From Sphingomonas aracearum (GTDB lineage Bacteria > Pseudomonadota > Alphaproteobacteria > Sphingomonadales > Sphingomonadaceae), in contig NZ_QQNB01000003.1 of the NCBI RefSeq assembly GCF_003345355.1, forward strand, positions 434,001-498,000: a stretch of 64,000 bases of DNA. Direction: 5' to 3'. This document shows, piece by piece, positions 53,832 through 62,971 of this stretch (the stretch's first letter is position 1; each line of letters begins with the position of its first letter). The notes below the pieces were generated by a model. That model was not told the DNA's origin. It searched no databases and worked only from the letters and a program-made list of their open reading frames with translations. The position numbers and the translations under genes are program-made.

Positions 53832-54086
53832 TTAGTTGCTGTCGCTATCGTCGTCGTCGTCGCTCACCACCGCGACGACCGGAATGGCGATCACGCCGGC
53901 GGCGATGATCAGCGCGAAGATGCCGGCACCGCCGAGCACGTTGTTCTTCTTGCCGGCCGGGGTCGAGGCGCGAACGCTGCTGGCGACCGAGAGCGACGCG
54001 GCGGGGTTGGTGGCGGCTTCAGCCATCGTCGGGGCGGCAAGCACGGCGGCGCCGGCGAGCGACAGGAGGAAACGGTTCCGGATCAT
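53832..54086 (-). CDS. Small exported protein with Asp-rich tail
   Basis: 84 residues. Signal peptide (MIRNRFLLSLAGAAVLAAPTMAEA), a Ser/Ala-rich linker, KKNNVLGG, a membrane span of about 20 residues (AGIFALIIAAGVIAIPVVAVV) and a tail SDDDDDSDSN. Several sphingomonads seem to have proteins of this plan, but I know of no function. ATG 54084-54086 follows GAAAGGAA. A weak EcfG-like site is seen upstream. Confidence 0.7.
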   Translation of the reverse strand: MIRNRFLLSLAGAAVLAAPTMAEAATNPAASLSVASSVRASTPAGKKNNVLGGAGIFALIIAAGVIAIPVVAVVSDDDDDSDSN

Positions 54087-54146
54087 GGGCAAATTCCTTT
54101 CGAGAACGCGGAAAGGACACAAAACTGTCTCTGCCGCGCTTCCCGC

Positions 54147-54171
54147 AACGCGAGCCGCGCAAATAGTTTCC
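54147..54171 (-). promoter_or_regulatory. Weak EcfG-like site upstream of the Asp-tailed protein gene
   Basis: On the minus strand GGAAA (54167-54171), 16 bases, CGTT (54147-54150). One mismatch in the -35. Position fits the gene starting at 54086, but the match may be chance. Confidence 0.3.
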
Positions 54172-54265
54172 CTGTCAGCAGCGCGAAGATGGTGAACGGC
54201 ACGACTTTCGCCTTCTCTCGTCCATACAGGTTGAACCATCCGCGGCTTCAGGAATTGTTTCGCAC

Positions 54266-55534
54266 ATGAATCCACCTTCCCGAGCGATCCGTCTCAGCGA
54301 CGCGACCCCGCCCGGGCTGATTCGCATGCGTCTGGTCGCCACGGGGCTGCTGCTCATGATGGCGGCGCTGTTCCTGCTGGCCCGCACGCAACCGGGCGGG
54401 CACCCCGCCTGGGGGTTCCTGCGTGCCTTTGCGGAGGCGGCCATGGTGGGCGGGCTCGCCGACTGGTTCGCCGTCACCGCCCTGTTCCGCCATCCGCTGG
54501 GACTGCCGATCCCGCATACGGCCATTGTGCCGCGCAACAAGGATCGCATCGGCGACACGCTGGCGACCTTCCTGCGGGACAACTTCCTGATCCCCGGCGT
54601 GGTCGCGCGGCGGATGAACCGGCTGGATGTGGCCGCGGCCGCCGGCCGCTGGCTTGCCGCGCCGAAGGATGCCGGTGGCGGCCGGATCAAGCGCGGCGTT
54701 TCCCGGCTGTTCGCCAGCTGGCTGGAGGCGTTCGACCCGGAACGGCTCGGCGGCATGGTGAAGTCCGCCATCGGCGGCCGGCTGCGCACCACGGACGTGG
54801 CGCCGCTGCTGGGGCAGAGCCTGCGCGCGGCGATGGCGGAGGGGCGGCACCTGCCGTTGCTCGATTCGGTGCTGCAATGGGCCGCCCGTGCGCTGGCCGG
54901 CAACGAGCATCTGATCCGCAACATGGTGCATGAGCGCGCCGGCAGCATCCTGCGCTGGACCGGGCTGGACGAGACGCTGGCCAACAAGATCATCGACGGG
55001 CTGCAGGGGCTGATCGACGATGTCGCGGCGGATCCCGGCCACCCCTTGCGCCTGAAGGCCGAAGAAAGCCTCGAACTGCTCGCCTATGACCTGCAGCACG
55101 ATCCCGAGATGCGCGCCAAGGTGGAGGCGTTCAAGGCCGAGCTGATCGACAACCCGGCGATGCAGCGCTGGCTGGACGGCTTGTGGGAGGCGGCCCGGCG
55201 CGGCCTGCTGGAGGTCGCGCGCAATCCCGATGCGGCGCTCACCGGCAAGCTGGGCGAGATGCTGCGGCAGCTGGGCGAGACCTTGCAGGCCGACCCCCGC
55301 CTTCGCCTCACGATCAACCGTTTCGTGCGCCGGGCGGCGGTGGGCGTGGCGGCGGATTACGGCGACGGCATCGTGCGGCTGGTCAGCGAAACGGTGCGCG
55401 GGTGGGACGCGCGGACGATCACGCGACGGCTGGAAAATGCGGTCGGCCGCGACCTGCAATATATCCGGGTGAACGGCACGCTGGTTGGCGGACTGGTCGG
55501 CCTCGTCATCCACGCCGTGGACGTGGCGCTTTGA
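54266..55534 (+). CDS. DUF445 family membrane protein
   Basis: 422 residues. N-terminal membrane span (MRLVATGLLLMMAALFLLA), the conserved AFAEAAMVGGLADWFAVTALFRHPLGLPIPHTAIVPRNKDRIGDTLATFL, and a C-terminal membrane helix LVGGLVGLVIHAVDVAL. The middle is alpha-helical with repeated regions. The DUF445/YjiN family is of unknown function. Confidence 0.9.
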   Translation: MNPPSRAIRLSDATPPGLIRMRLVATGLLLMMAALFLLARTQPGGHPAWGFLRAFAEAAMVGGLADWFAVTALFRHPLGLPIPHTAIVPRNKDRIGDTLATFLRDNFLIPGVVARRMNRLDVAAAAGRWLAAPKDAGGGRIKRGVSRLFASWLEAFDPERLGGMVKSAIGGRLRTTDVAPLLGQSLRAAMAEGRHLPLLDSVLQWAARALAGNEHLIRNMVHERAGSILRWTGLDETLANKIIDGLQGLIDDVAADPGHPLRLKAEESLELLAYDLQHDPEMRAKVEAFKAELIDNPAMQRWLDGLWEAARRGLLEVARNPDAALTGKLGEMLRQLGETLQADPRLRLTINRFVRRAAVGVAADYGDGIVRLVSETVRGWDARTITRRLENAVGRDLQYIRVNGTLVGGLVGLVIHAVDVAL

Positions 55535-55590
55535 TCGCCCTTATCTCGCTCAGGTCGGGATTCGGGTCGAGCGAGGGCCGGCGGGACGGA

Positions 55591-56265
55591 TCAGCGCTCC
55601 CAGTCGAGCACCTGCCAGCCGCGCTCCGCCGCCAGCGCGCGCAGCGGCCTGTGCGGGCGTACCGCATAGCCCTCGTCGGCCCAGCCGAGCGCCGGCGCAT
55701 CGGAAACATGATCCGAGTAGAAGCGGATGTGCGCGTCCCCCCGCGCGATGCCCTGCTGCGCCATCCAGGCCTCGATCATCCGCAGCTTGTTCGCCCCGTA
55801 GCAATTCTCGCCTTCGATGCGCGCCAGCAGGTTGCCCGCCTTGTCCAGGCGGCTTTCGGTGCCGATGGCATCGTCGAAGCCGAGCCGTTCCGCGATCGCG
55901 GCGGCGTAGAAGCGGTAGGACGCGGTCGCCATGACCAGGCGGTAGCCGGCGGCCTTGTCGGCGGCGAGCCGCGCGCGGGCGCCGGCAAAGATGCCCTTGT
56001 GCGTCACCGCCTCCGCAAAGGCACGGGCGGCGGCATCGGCGTCGGCGCGTGTCAGGCGATGACCGAGCAGCAGCCGCTGGGTAAGCTGCTTCAGCCGGGC
56101 GCGATCGTAGAGCTTCGCGCCGTAGCCGAGCGTGGCGAGCCCGGCGGCGGGCAACAGCGCCAGCCGCCAGGGCGCGCGGGCGCGGGCGGTGGCGAGCAGG
56201 AAGCTCGTCCAGGTCGGCGCCAGCGTCACCGTCTTGTCCATGTCGTAGATCGCCAGTCTGTGCAT
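55591..56265 (-). CDS. HAD-superfamily phosphatase, subfamily IB (SerB-like)
   Basis: 224 residues. Motif I DMDKTVT (nucleophile Asp in the first ten residues), motif II MATAS, motif III with Lys in GANKLRMIEAW, motif IV YSDHVSDAPAL. HAD-IB enzymes of this size include phosphoserine phosphatase and membrane lipid phosphatases; the substrate is not readable. Start ATG 56263-56265. Divergent from the Mla operon by 62 bases, which may hint at a phospholipid link. Confidence 0.88.
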   Translation of the reverse strand: MHRLAIYDMDKTVTLAPTWTSFLLATARARAPWRLALLPAAGLATLGYGAKLYDRARLKQLTQRLLLGHRLTRADADAAARAFAEAVTHKGIFAGARARLAADKAAGYRLVMATASYRFYAAAIAERLGFDDAIGTESRLDKAGNLLARIEGENCYGANKLRMIEAWMAQQGIARGDAHIRFYSDHVSDAPALGWADEGYAVRPHRPLRALAAERGWQVLDWER

Positions 56266-56327
56266 CAACTCGCCTCGTTTTTCGGGAGGCTTGCCGGAGA
56301 GCGGGCAAAGCCTCTAGGAGGGAGCCG

Positions 56328-57437
56328 ATGACCGCAAAGGCCGCCTTCACGCAAGACAAGGATGCGCTGCGGTTCACCGGGCCGCTGACGCTTGCCGCCA
56401 TCGGCGACCTGCCGGACCGCCTGCGGGAAGTCGACGGAGCCATTGCGCGGGTGGACCTGTCCGGGATCGACCGGATCGACACGGTGGGCGCGTGGCTGGT
56501 TCATCGATTCGCTGCCGAGCACAAGGCCGAGATCGACGGGCTGAGCCCGGATGGCGAGCACCTCCTCCACCAGGTGGAGCATGCCAACCAGGCGGTGGAC
56601 GTCCGCCAGCGCCGCCAGACCGGCTTTATCCGCGTGGTGGACGAGATCGGCGAGGCGACGATCGGCGCGGGCAAGACGCTGATCGGCCTGCTCGGGTTCC
56701 TTGGTGCCACCGCCATCGCCTTCTGGTCGGTGATGGTCAGCGTGGTGCGTCCGCCCAATCGCTTCCGGTTCAATGCCACGATCCAGCGGTTCGAGGTGGT
56801 CGGCGTGCAGGCGCTGGCCATTGTCGGGCTGATGAGCTTCCTAATCGGCATCGTCATCGCGCAGCAGGGCGCGGTGCAGCTGCGCCAGTTCGGCGCGGAG
56901 GTGTTCACCATCAACCTGATCGGCCGCATCACCCTGCGCGAGCTGGGCGTGCTGATGACGGCGATCATGGTGGCGGGCCGGTCGGGCTCGGCCTTTGCCG
57001 CGCAGATCGGCACCATGAAGCTGACGGAGGAGGTGGACGCGATGCGCACCATCGGCGTCTCGCCGATGGAGGCGCTGGTGCTGCCGCGCGTGATCGCCAC
57101 CATCGTGATGATGCCGCTGCTAGGCTTCTATGCCAGCGTGATCGCGATCATCGGCGGCGGCCTGCTGTGCTGGACCAGCCTGGGCATCCCGCCGGTCACC
57201 TATGTGCAGCGCATCCGCGAAGTGGTGCCGATCACCGACCTGTATGTCGGGCTGGTCAAGGCGCCGGTGTTCGGCGCGATCATCGCGGTGGCCGGCTGTT
57301 TTCAGGGCATGCTGGTGGAGGCGGACGCCGAGCAGGTGGGCACGCGCACAACCTCGGCGGTGGTGCAGGCGATCTTCCTGGTCATCGTGCTGGACGCGTT
57401 CTTTGCCGTGTTCTTCACCTGGGTCGGCTGGATATGA
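56328..57437 (+). CDS. mlaE: MlaE-type ABC permease with N-terminal STAS-like domain
   Basis: 369 residues. Residues about 10-95 look like a STAS domain (IARVDLSGIDRIDTVGAWLVHRF), the MlaB role built into the same chain. Residues 130-369 are the permease: FEVVGVQALAIVGLMSFLIGIVIAQQGAVQLRQFG, ITLRELGVLMTAIMVAGRSGSAFAAQIGTMKLTEEVDAM. Part of a phospholipid transporter that keeps the outer membrane asymmetric or moves lipids outward. Overlaps mlaF by four bases. Confidence 0.93.
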   Translation: MTAKAAFTQDKDALRFTGPLTLAAIGDLPDRLREVDGAIARVDLSGIDRIDTVGAWLVHRFAAEHKAEIDGLSPDGEHLLHQVEHANQAVDVRQRRQTGFIRVVDEIGEATIGAGKTLIGLLGFLGATAIAFWSVMVSVVRPPNRFRFNATIQRFEVVGVQALAIVGLMSFLIGIVIAQQGAVQLRQFGAEVFTINLIGRITLRELGVLMTAIMVAGRSGSAFAAQIGTMKLTEEVDAMRTIGVSPMEALVLPRVIATIVMMPLLGFYASVIAIIGGGLLCWTSLGIPPVTYVQRIREVVPITDLYVGLVKAPVFGAIIAVAGCFQGMLVEADAEQVGTRTTSAVVQAIFLVIVLDAFFAVFFTWVGWI

Positions 57438-58276
57438 GCACCCCCAAGGACCTCGCGCCGACAGGCGGGGAGCGTGACGAGAACGCCGTCATTTCCGTGC
57501 GCGGCCTGAAGAACGCGTTCGGCGAGCAGGTGGTGCACGAGAAGCTCGATCTCGACGTGCGCCGGGGCGAGATCCTGGGCGTGGTCGGCGGCTCGGGCAC
57601 CGGCAAGTCGGTGCTGATGCGCTCGATCATCGGCCTGCAGACGCCGGTTGCGGGCGAAGTGCATGTGTTCGGCGAGCCGACCATCGGCCGCGAGGAAACC
57701 GAGGCGACGAACATCCGCAAGCGCTGGGGCGTGCTGTTCCAGGGCGGCGCGCTGTTCTCCACGCTGACCGTCGCCGAGAACGTGCAGGTGCCGCTGAAGG
57801 AATTCTATCCCAATCTCGATCAGGCGCTGATGGACGAGATCGCCGGGTACAAGGTGGTGATGACCGGCCTTCCCGCCGATGCCGGCCCCAAATATCCGGC
57901 CGAGCTGTCCGGCGGCATGAGAAAGCGCGCCGGCCTTGCCCGGGCGCTGGCGCTGGACCCCGAGCTCCTGTTCCTCGACGAGCCGACCGCGGGCCTCGAT
58001 CCGATCGGTGCGGCGGCGTTCGACGATCTCACCAAGGCGCTCCAGAAGACGATGGGGCTCACCGTGTTCCTCATCACGCACGATCTGGATACGCTGTACG
58101 CGATCTGCGACCGGGTGGCCGTGCTCGCGGACAAGCGGGTGATCGCGGTGGGCACGATCGACGAGCTGCTCGCCCTCGACCACCCGTGGATCCAGGAATA
58201 TTTCAACGGCCCGCGCGGCCGGGCGGCGATCGACAGCAAGGATCGCCAGCAGGCACCAGCAGAGGCGGCACAATAA
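57434..58276 (+). CDS. mlaF: MlaF-type ABC ATPase
   Basis: 280 residues. Walker A GGSGTGKS, Q loop in LFQGGALFSTLTVAENVQVPL, signature LSGGMRKRAGLARALA, Walker B LLFLDEPTAGLDPI and switch His in FLITHDLDT. Energises lipid movement with MlaE and MlaD. Overlaps both neighbours. Confidence 0.95.
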   Translation: MSTPKDLAPTGGERDENAVISVRGLKNAFGEQVVHEKLDLDVRRGEILGVVGGSGTGKSVLMRSIIGLQTPVAGEVHVFGEPTIGREETEATNIRKRWGVLFQGGALFSTLTVAENVQVPLKEFYPNLDQALMDEIAGYKVVMTGLPADAGPKYPAELSGGMRKRAGLARALALDPELLFLDEPTAGLDPIGAAAFDDLTKALQKTMGLTVFLITHDLDTLYAICDRVAVLADKRVIAVGTIDELLALDHPWIQEYFNGPRGRAAIDSKDRQQAPAEAAQ

Positions 58277-59241
58277 TGGAAACCCGCTCCAATCACGTCC
58301 TCGTTGGCACGGTGGTGCTGATCCTGCTCGCCATGCTGGCGCTGTTCACCGTGTGGATCGCGCGGCTGAGCGCCACCGAGGACAAGGAATACGACATCTT
58401 CTTCAAGCAGGCGGTGGACGGCCTCTCCAAGGGATCGGTGGTCGCCTATTCGGGCGTGCCGTCCGGCCAGGTGAAGGACATCGTGCTGTGGAAGCCCGAT
58501 CCCCAATATGTTCGCGTGCGGATCAGCGTGAACCCGGACACGCCGATCCTGGAGGGCACCACCGCCAGCGTGCAGGGCAGCTTCACCGGCACCAGCACGG
58601 TGTCGCTGGACGGCGCCAGCAAGGGCGCGCCCGCGATCACCTGCCCCGAGCGGAACCCGCAGGTGCTGTGCCCTTATGGCGTGCCGGTGATCCCGACCAA
58701 GCCGGGCGGCATCGGCGCCATCCTGTCCTCGGCCCCGCGCCTGCTGGAGCGGTTCACGACGCTGACCGAGCGGCTGACGGAGCTCCTGTCCGATCGCAAC
58801 CAGGCCTCGATCGCGGGCATCCTGGCCAACACCAACCGGCTGACCGACGCGCTGGCGGATCGCGGGCCGGAGATCGCGGCGACGCTGGCGCAGACGCGGA
58901 TCGCCATCCAGCAGGCGGGCAATGCGGCGGAGCAGATCGGCCAGCTGGCCAACACCACCAACGGCGTGCTGGCCAACGATGTGCAGCCGACCATGGCCAA
59001 TCTGAACCGGGCGATCGCCTCGGCGCAGAAGAGCGCGGAAACGCTGAACGATGCGATCGGCGATGCGCGGCCGGGCTTGCAGAACTTCTCCAAGCAGACG
59101 GTGCCGGAAGTGGGCCAGCTGGTTCACGACCTGCGCACCATGTCGGCGGCCCTGACGTCGGTGGCGGAACGCTTCGACCAGGGCGGCGCCGGATCTCTGG
59201 TCGGCTCGCCGCGGCTGCCGACGTACAAGGGCAAGAAGTGA
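58276..59241 (+). CDS. mlaD: MlaD-type MCE-domain protein
   Basis: 321 residues. One N-terminal span (8-30), MCE domain about 36-130 (YDIFFKQAVDGLSKGSVVAYSGVPSGQVKDI) and a long helical C-terminal part (about 165-300) rich in Ala, Leu and Gln. Periplasmic substrate-binding ring of the Mla system. Starts TAATG with the mlaF stop; its stop overlaps the next start. Confidence 0.94.
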   Translation: METRSNHVLVGTVVLILLAMLALFTVWIARLSATEDKEYDIFFKQAVDGLSKGSVVAYSGVPSGQVKDIVLWKPDPQYVRVRISVNPDTPILEGTTASVQGSFTGTSTVSLDGASKGAPAITCPERNPQVLCPYGVPVIPTKPGGIGAILSSAPRLLERFTTLTERLTELLSDRNQASIAGILANTNRLTDALADRGPEIAATLAQTRIAIQQAGNAAEQIGQLANTTNGVLANDVQPTMANLNRAIASAQKSAETLNDAIGDARPGLQNFSKQTVPEVGQLVHDLRTMSAALTSVAERFDQGGAGSLVGSPRLPTYKGKK

Positions 59242-59864
59242 TGAGGGCATCCATGACCAAGCGCTTTCTCCTTGCCGCGGCGCTGATCGGCGCGGCGCCG
59301 CTGGCCGGCTGCATCAGCTTCGGCGCCAAGCCGCCGCCCTCGCTCCTGACGCTGGATGCCGCCGCGTCCGTGCCGGCCGGGCAGGTGCAGAGCTCGGCCA
59401 CCGCCAAGACGATCACCATCGCGGTGCCGGCTGTGCCGCAGGCGCTCGCGACGCAGCGCGTGCCGGTGCAGACCGGCGAAACGCAGGTCGCCTATATCGA
59501 CGAGGCTTTGTGGGTGGAGCAGCCGGCGCGCCTGTTCGCGCGGCTGATGGCGGACACCGTCTCTGCCCGCACCGGCCGCGTGGTGCTGGGCGCGGCGCAG
59601 AGCTACGGCGATCCCGGCGCGCGGCTGACGGGCGACCTGCGCCGCTTCGGCGTGCTGGCCGACAGCCGCGAGGCGGTGGTGACGTTCGACGCCGCGCTGG
59701 TGCGCGACGGCGGCGCTCCGGGCGCCCCTGCCGGCGCGGTGGAGAAGCGCCGTTTCGAAGCGCGCGTGCCGGTCACCGCCATCGACGCGACCAATGCGGG
59801 CACCGCGCTGAACCGGGCGGCCAATCAGGTGGCCACCGAAGTGGCGGACTGGGTCGGGCGCTAG
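59241..59864 (+). CDS. ABC-type transport auxiliary lipoprotein (PqiC/YmbA-like)
   Basis: 207 residues. Lipobox LAGC with Cys24, then an ABC_trans_aux domain: LLTLDAAASVPAG, ITIAVPAVPQALATQRVPVQ, QVAYIDEALWVEQPARLFARLMADTV. Likely the outer-membrane-side partner of the MlaEFD system, as often in alphaproteobacteria. There is an alternative ATG at codon 5. Ends seven bases from the convergent membrane protein gene. Confidence 0.88.
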   Translation: MRASMTKRFLLAAALIGAAPLAGCISFGAKPPPSLLTLDAAASVPAGQVQSSATAKTITIAVPAVPQALATQRVPVQTGETQVAYIDEALWVEQPARLFARLMADTVSARTGRVVLGAAQSYGDPGARLTGDLRRFGVLADSREAVVTFDAALVRDGGAPGAPAGAVEKRRFEARVPVTAIDATNAGTALNRAANQVATEVADWVGR

Positions 59865-59871
59865 GCGCGCC

Positions 59872-61398
59872 TCACCGCGGCCGCTCCGGCGCGGTGACCC
59901 GATACAGCGCCGAGCGACCGTTCGACCAGACCGGGGCAAGGTCCGGCGCATGGGCGCGGCCGGGCGGAAAGCCGATCGTCCAGACATAGCGGAACGTCGC
60001 GCGATCGAAGCGGGCGATGGCCTGGTCGAAGCTCAGGCGGCCGCCCGAGCCGTCGCTGCGGATCAGTTGCGAGGGATCGCGGTCGAGCGGTGCCGCGGCA
60101 GGATGGCGCGTGGTGATCGGCTGCTGCCCGGCGATCGCCCATTGTTCGTTGGTGAAGGCGCGGCGGCGGGCAACGGCGAGCCCGGCGATATGGGCCAGAC
60201 GCGGGTTGTTCCAGTCGGACGAGATCGGCTCGTGGACCAGCGCCAGCACCGCCGTGCCCTGCGGCAGATAGGGCAGGGCGGCCAGTTCCGCTTGCTGTTC
60301 GCGCGCGAACAGGGCGAGCGCGACGATGGAGGTAGTGGTGCGCACCGCAAAGAAGGCGTTGCCCAGTAGCGCAAGACGGGCGGAAAAGGCGGAGTCTTCG
60401 TCTCGCACGCGGATCGCCACGATCGCCAACGCCACCGCATAGGGCAGCGCCCGCGCATCCACATAGGCGCCGCCCGCATAGAGCCTGGGGAGCAGCAGAA
60501 AGGCGAGCACGCAGAGCGCGGCCGGCACGCCGGCGCGGGGCGCAAATCCGAGCCGCCGTGAGCGGAACGCCGTCCAGAGCAGCAGCGCGAGCAGGATCAC
60601 GGCGGCGACGTCATAGGGCTTCCACCGCTCGCGCAGCAGCGACGCGATCCATTGTGCCTTGGCCGACAGGTTGAGCCAGTCCCCGGTGTCGCCCGCCAGC
60701 GGCGTGCCCTGCCACATCGCCAGCGCCTGCGGCCAGACCATCGGCGCCGCGGCGAGGGCCGCGACCAGCGCCGCGCGCATCGCCGGTCGACGGCGCTCGC
60801 GCTGAACCACCCATTCTGCGCCGAAGACGAACAGCCCCAGCAACGCCCAGCCGAAGCTGTGGGCAAGCCATACCGGACCAGCCAGCGCAGCGCACAGCGG
60901 CGCCCGTGCCGGCAGCGGCCAGCCCCGCCGGGCGAGGCACAGCCAGAGAGCCAGGCCAAGGATCGCCAGGGCGCCCGCCAGCGCGAAGTTCACGAAGCCG
61001 AGCTGGAACGGCAGCGCATAGGCCAGCGGCAGCGCAAAGGCGGTCGCCGGCGCGATCCTTCCATGCACCTCGCGCGACAACCAGATCACACCGCCCGCGA
61101 ACAGGCCCGGTATCAGGGCGACAACCAGATGTGCCGCCGGCTCCAGCCCGAGAAGCGGGGCGAGCGCCAGCACGAGCAGGTCCACGCCCATGTTGCCGAG
61201 TAGCACGGGTTGCACCGCATAATGGACGGACAGCGGCGGCATGCCGGCTTCGGCGAGGATGCGATAGCGGCCGAGATGGCCGGGCAGGTCGGTGAGCGGC
61301 GGGACGGCCGGCCAGGCGAGCGGGGCGATGCTGGCCAGCACCGCCGCCGCGATCCACCCGCGGGTCTGCCACCAGGCCGGGGGAGGAGAAGGAGCCAT
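59872..61398 (-). CDS. Polytopic membrane protein of unknown function
   Basis: 508 residues with roughly ten membrane spans, beginning after WWQTRGWIAAAVLASIAPLAWP. The first loop has PPLTDLPGHLGRYRI, the second GVDLLVLALAPLLGL. A soluble C-terminal part of about 130 residues follows (from LFAREQQAELAALPYLPQGTAVLALVHEP). The plan, many spans with a soluble end and an early acidic loop, resembles GT-C glycosyltransferases, but I cannot confirm it. Transcribed alone. Confidence 0.75.
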   Translation of the reverse strand: MAPSPPPAWWQTRGWIAAAVLASIAPLAWPAVPPLTDLPGHLGRYRILAEAGMPPLSVHYAVQPVLLGNMGVDLLVLALAPLLGLEPAAHLVVALIPGLFAGGVIWLSREVHGRIAPATAFALPLAYALPFQLGFVNFALAGALAILGLALWLCLARRGWPLPARAPLCAALAGPVWLAHSFGWALLGLFVFGAEWVVQRERRRPAMRAALVAALAAAPMVWPQALAMWQGTPLAGDTGDWLNLSAKAQWIASLLRERWKPYDVAAVILLALLLWTAFRSRRLGFAPRAGVPAALCVLAFLLLPRLYAGGAYVDARALPYAVALAIVAIRVRDEDSAFSARLALLGNAFFAVRTTTSIVALALFAREQQAELAALPYLPQGTAVLALVHEPISSDWNNPRLAHIAGLAVARRRAFTNEQWAIAGQQPITTRHPAAAPLDRDPSQLIRSDGSGGRLSFDQAIARFDRATFRYVWTIGFPPGRAHAPDLAPVWSNGRSALYRVTAPERPR

Positions 61399-61450
61399 GC
61401 CCGGTTCTTGCCGGGCGCCGGCGCCTCCGTCAAAGCCGATCGGGCGGCGT

Positions 61451-61834
61451 TCAGCCGTCTAGCGCGGCGGAAAGGTCTCGCAGCAGGCGCCGGCCGTCCA
61501 GCGGCTTGCCATAGAAGCTGGTATGCTCGGGCAGCACCGTTCCCTGCCCCAGCGCGCGGGCGGAAATGACGAACAGTGCGGTCGGCGGCCAGCGGTTGCG
61601 GATGAACTGGACGAGCTTGATCCCGTCCATGGAGCCCGGCATCTCCACGTCGGTCAGCACCGCGCCGATGCCCGGGTGGTTTTCCATGATCGCGATCGCT
61701 TCATCCGCGTCGCTGGCGTCGAGCACGGCAAAGCCGTTCTCCTCCAGCAGGTCGACCAGTTCGTAGCGGATGATCGCCTCGTCATCGACGACAAGTACCG
61801 TGTGCTGCGGCGTGAGGATCGCTTCGCCGCTCAT
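61451..61834 (-). CDS. Single-domain response regulator (receiver only)
   Basis: 127 residues. Receiver domain with acidic pair VVDDEA, phospho-acceptor Asp62 (LTDVEMPG), Ser in FVISARA and conserved Lys in FYGKPL. No output domain. ATGA overlap with the HWE kinase gene shows that they are a pair. Such stand-alone receivers commonly serve as phosphate shuttles or sinks in alphaproteobacteria. Confidence 0.93.
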   Translation of the reverse strand: MSGEAILTPQHTVLVVDDEAIIRYELVDLLEENGFAVLDASDADEAIAIMENHPGIGAVLTDVEMPGSMDGIKLVQFIRNRWPPTALFVISARALGQGTVLPEHTSFYGKPLDGRRLLRDLSAALDG

Positions 61835-62919
61835 TGCGCCGTTCCTGCGCCCGGCGTGCCGCTCCAGGGCGCATCCAACGTGAAAACGAGGCCTTCCGGC
61901 CGAAAATCAAGCACGGTAATTCCCTTGAACGACGAGCGAAGCGTGCGTTCGATCAGCACGGAACCGAAACCCTGCCGCTGCGGCTGGCTTACCCGCGGGC
62001 CGCCCGTTTCCGTCCACTGGATCAACAAACGCGTGCCCGGTCGGTTCGGATCCACCTCGAGCCTCCATTGCAGCGACACCTTTCCGGTATCGTTGGACAG
62101 CGCGCCATATTTGGTCGCGTTGGTCGCCAGTTCATGCAGCGCCAGCGAGAGGCTGATGGCCTGGGCGGAGGCGAGCTGCACCAGCGGGCCGTCCAGCGAA
62201 TAGCGATCGTCGCCCTGCGCCGCGAGCGCGGCCCCGGCCAGCATCGAAAGGTCGGCGGCATCCCAGGACGTGCCGGTCAGCACGTCTGTGGCCCGGCCGA
62301 GGGCGGCAAGCCGCTCGCTGACCGCTTCGCGCGCCTCCGTCAGATTGGCGGCGCGCCGGATGCTTTGCAGCGTCACCGCCTGGGTGACGGCCAGCGTGTT
62401 CTTGAGCCGGTGGCCGAGTTCCCGGTTGGCCACCTGCAACTCCCGATCGGCACGAATGGTGGCGGTGGTCTCCACCACCGTGTCGAGCATGCCGACCACG
62501 GTGCCTGCCTCGTCGCGGATCGGGCTGTAGCAGAAGGTGAAAAAGGCCTCCTCCTCCTCGCCGAACCGGGTGGTGCGGACCGGATAGTTCTCGATAAAGG
62601 TGGCCTCCCCGGCAAAGGCCAGCTCGGCGATCGGGGCAAGATCGTCCCACGCCTCGGCCCACACATCCGCGAACGAGCGGCCGAGCGCCGGCGGCTTGGA
62701 GCCCAGGATCGGCAGAAAGGCATCGTTGGGGATGCTCACCAGATCGGGCCCCCAGACGATGCATTGGGGGAAATGCGAGTTGAGGATCAGGCTGACGCTC
62801 GTTCTCAGCGAGGCGGACCAGTTCTCGATGCGGCCCAGTGACGTGCGCTGCCAGTCATGATCGCGGATGGCGCGCGCCATGGCCCCGTCTCCGCTCAGAA
62901 AGGCAAGGGTATCGGTCAC
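61831..62919 (-). CDS. HWE-family sensor histidine kinase with PAS domain
   Basis: About 362 residues. Starts with GTG 62917-62919 (VTDTLAFLSGDGAMARAI), then a PAS domain (about 35-165: SLILNSHFPQCIVWGPDLVSIPNDAFLPILG) and the HWE kinase core with phospho-His in ELGHRLKNTLAVTQAV and N-box LHELATNATKYGALS. No membrane span, so a soluble sensor. HWE kinases are frequent in Sphingomonadales and often feed the general stress response; here the partner is the adjoining receiver. Confidence 0.9.
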   Translation of the reverse strand: MTDTLAFLSGDGAMARAIRDHDWQRTSLGRIENWSASLRTSVSLILNSHFPQCIVWGPDLVSIPNDAFLPILGSKPPALGRSFADVWAEAWDDLAPIAELAFAGEATFIENYPVRTTRFGEEEEAFFTFCYSPIRDEAGTVVGMLDTVVETTATIRADRELQVANRELGHRLKNTLAVTQAVTLQSIRRAANLTEAREAVSERLAALGRATDVLTGTSWDAADLSMLAGAALAAQGDDRYSLDGPLVQLASAQAISLSLALHELATNATKYGALSNDTGKVSLQWRLEVDPNRPGTRLLIQWTETGGPRVSQPQRQGFGSVLIERTLRSSFKGITVLDFRPEGLVFTLDAPWSGTPGAGTAQ

Positions 62920-62971
62920 GGGCGTTCGTTGATGCACGAGGAAGCAAAAGCGCGACGTGCGCGCCGGTTCC

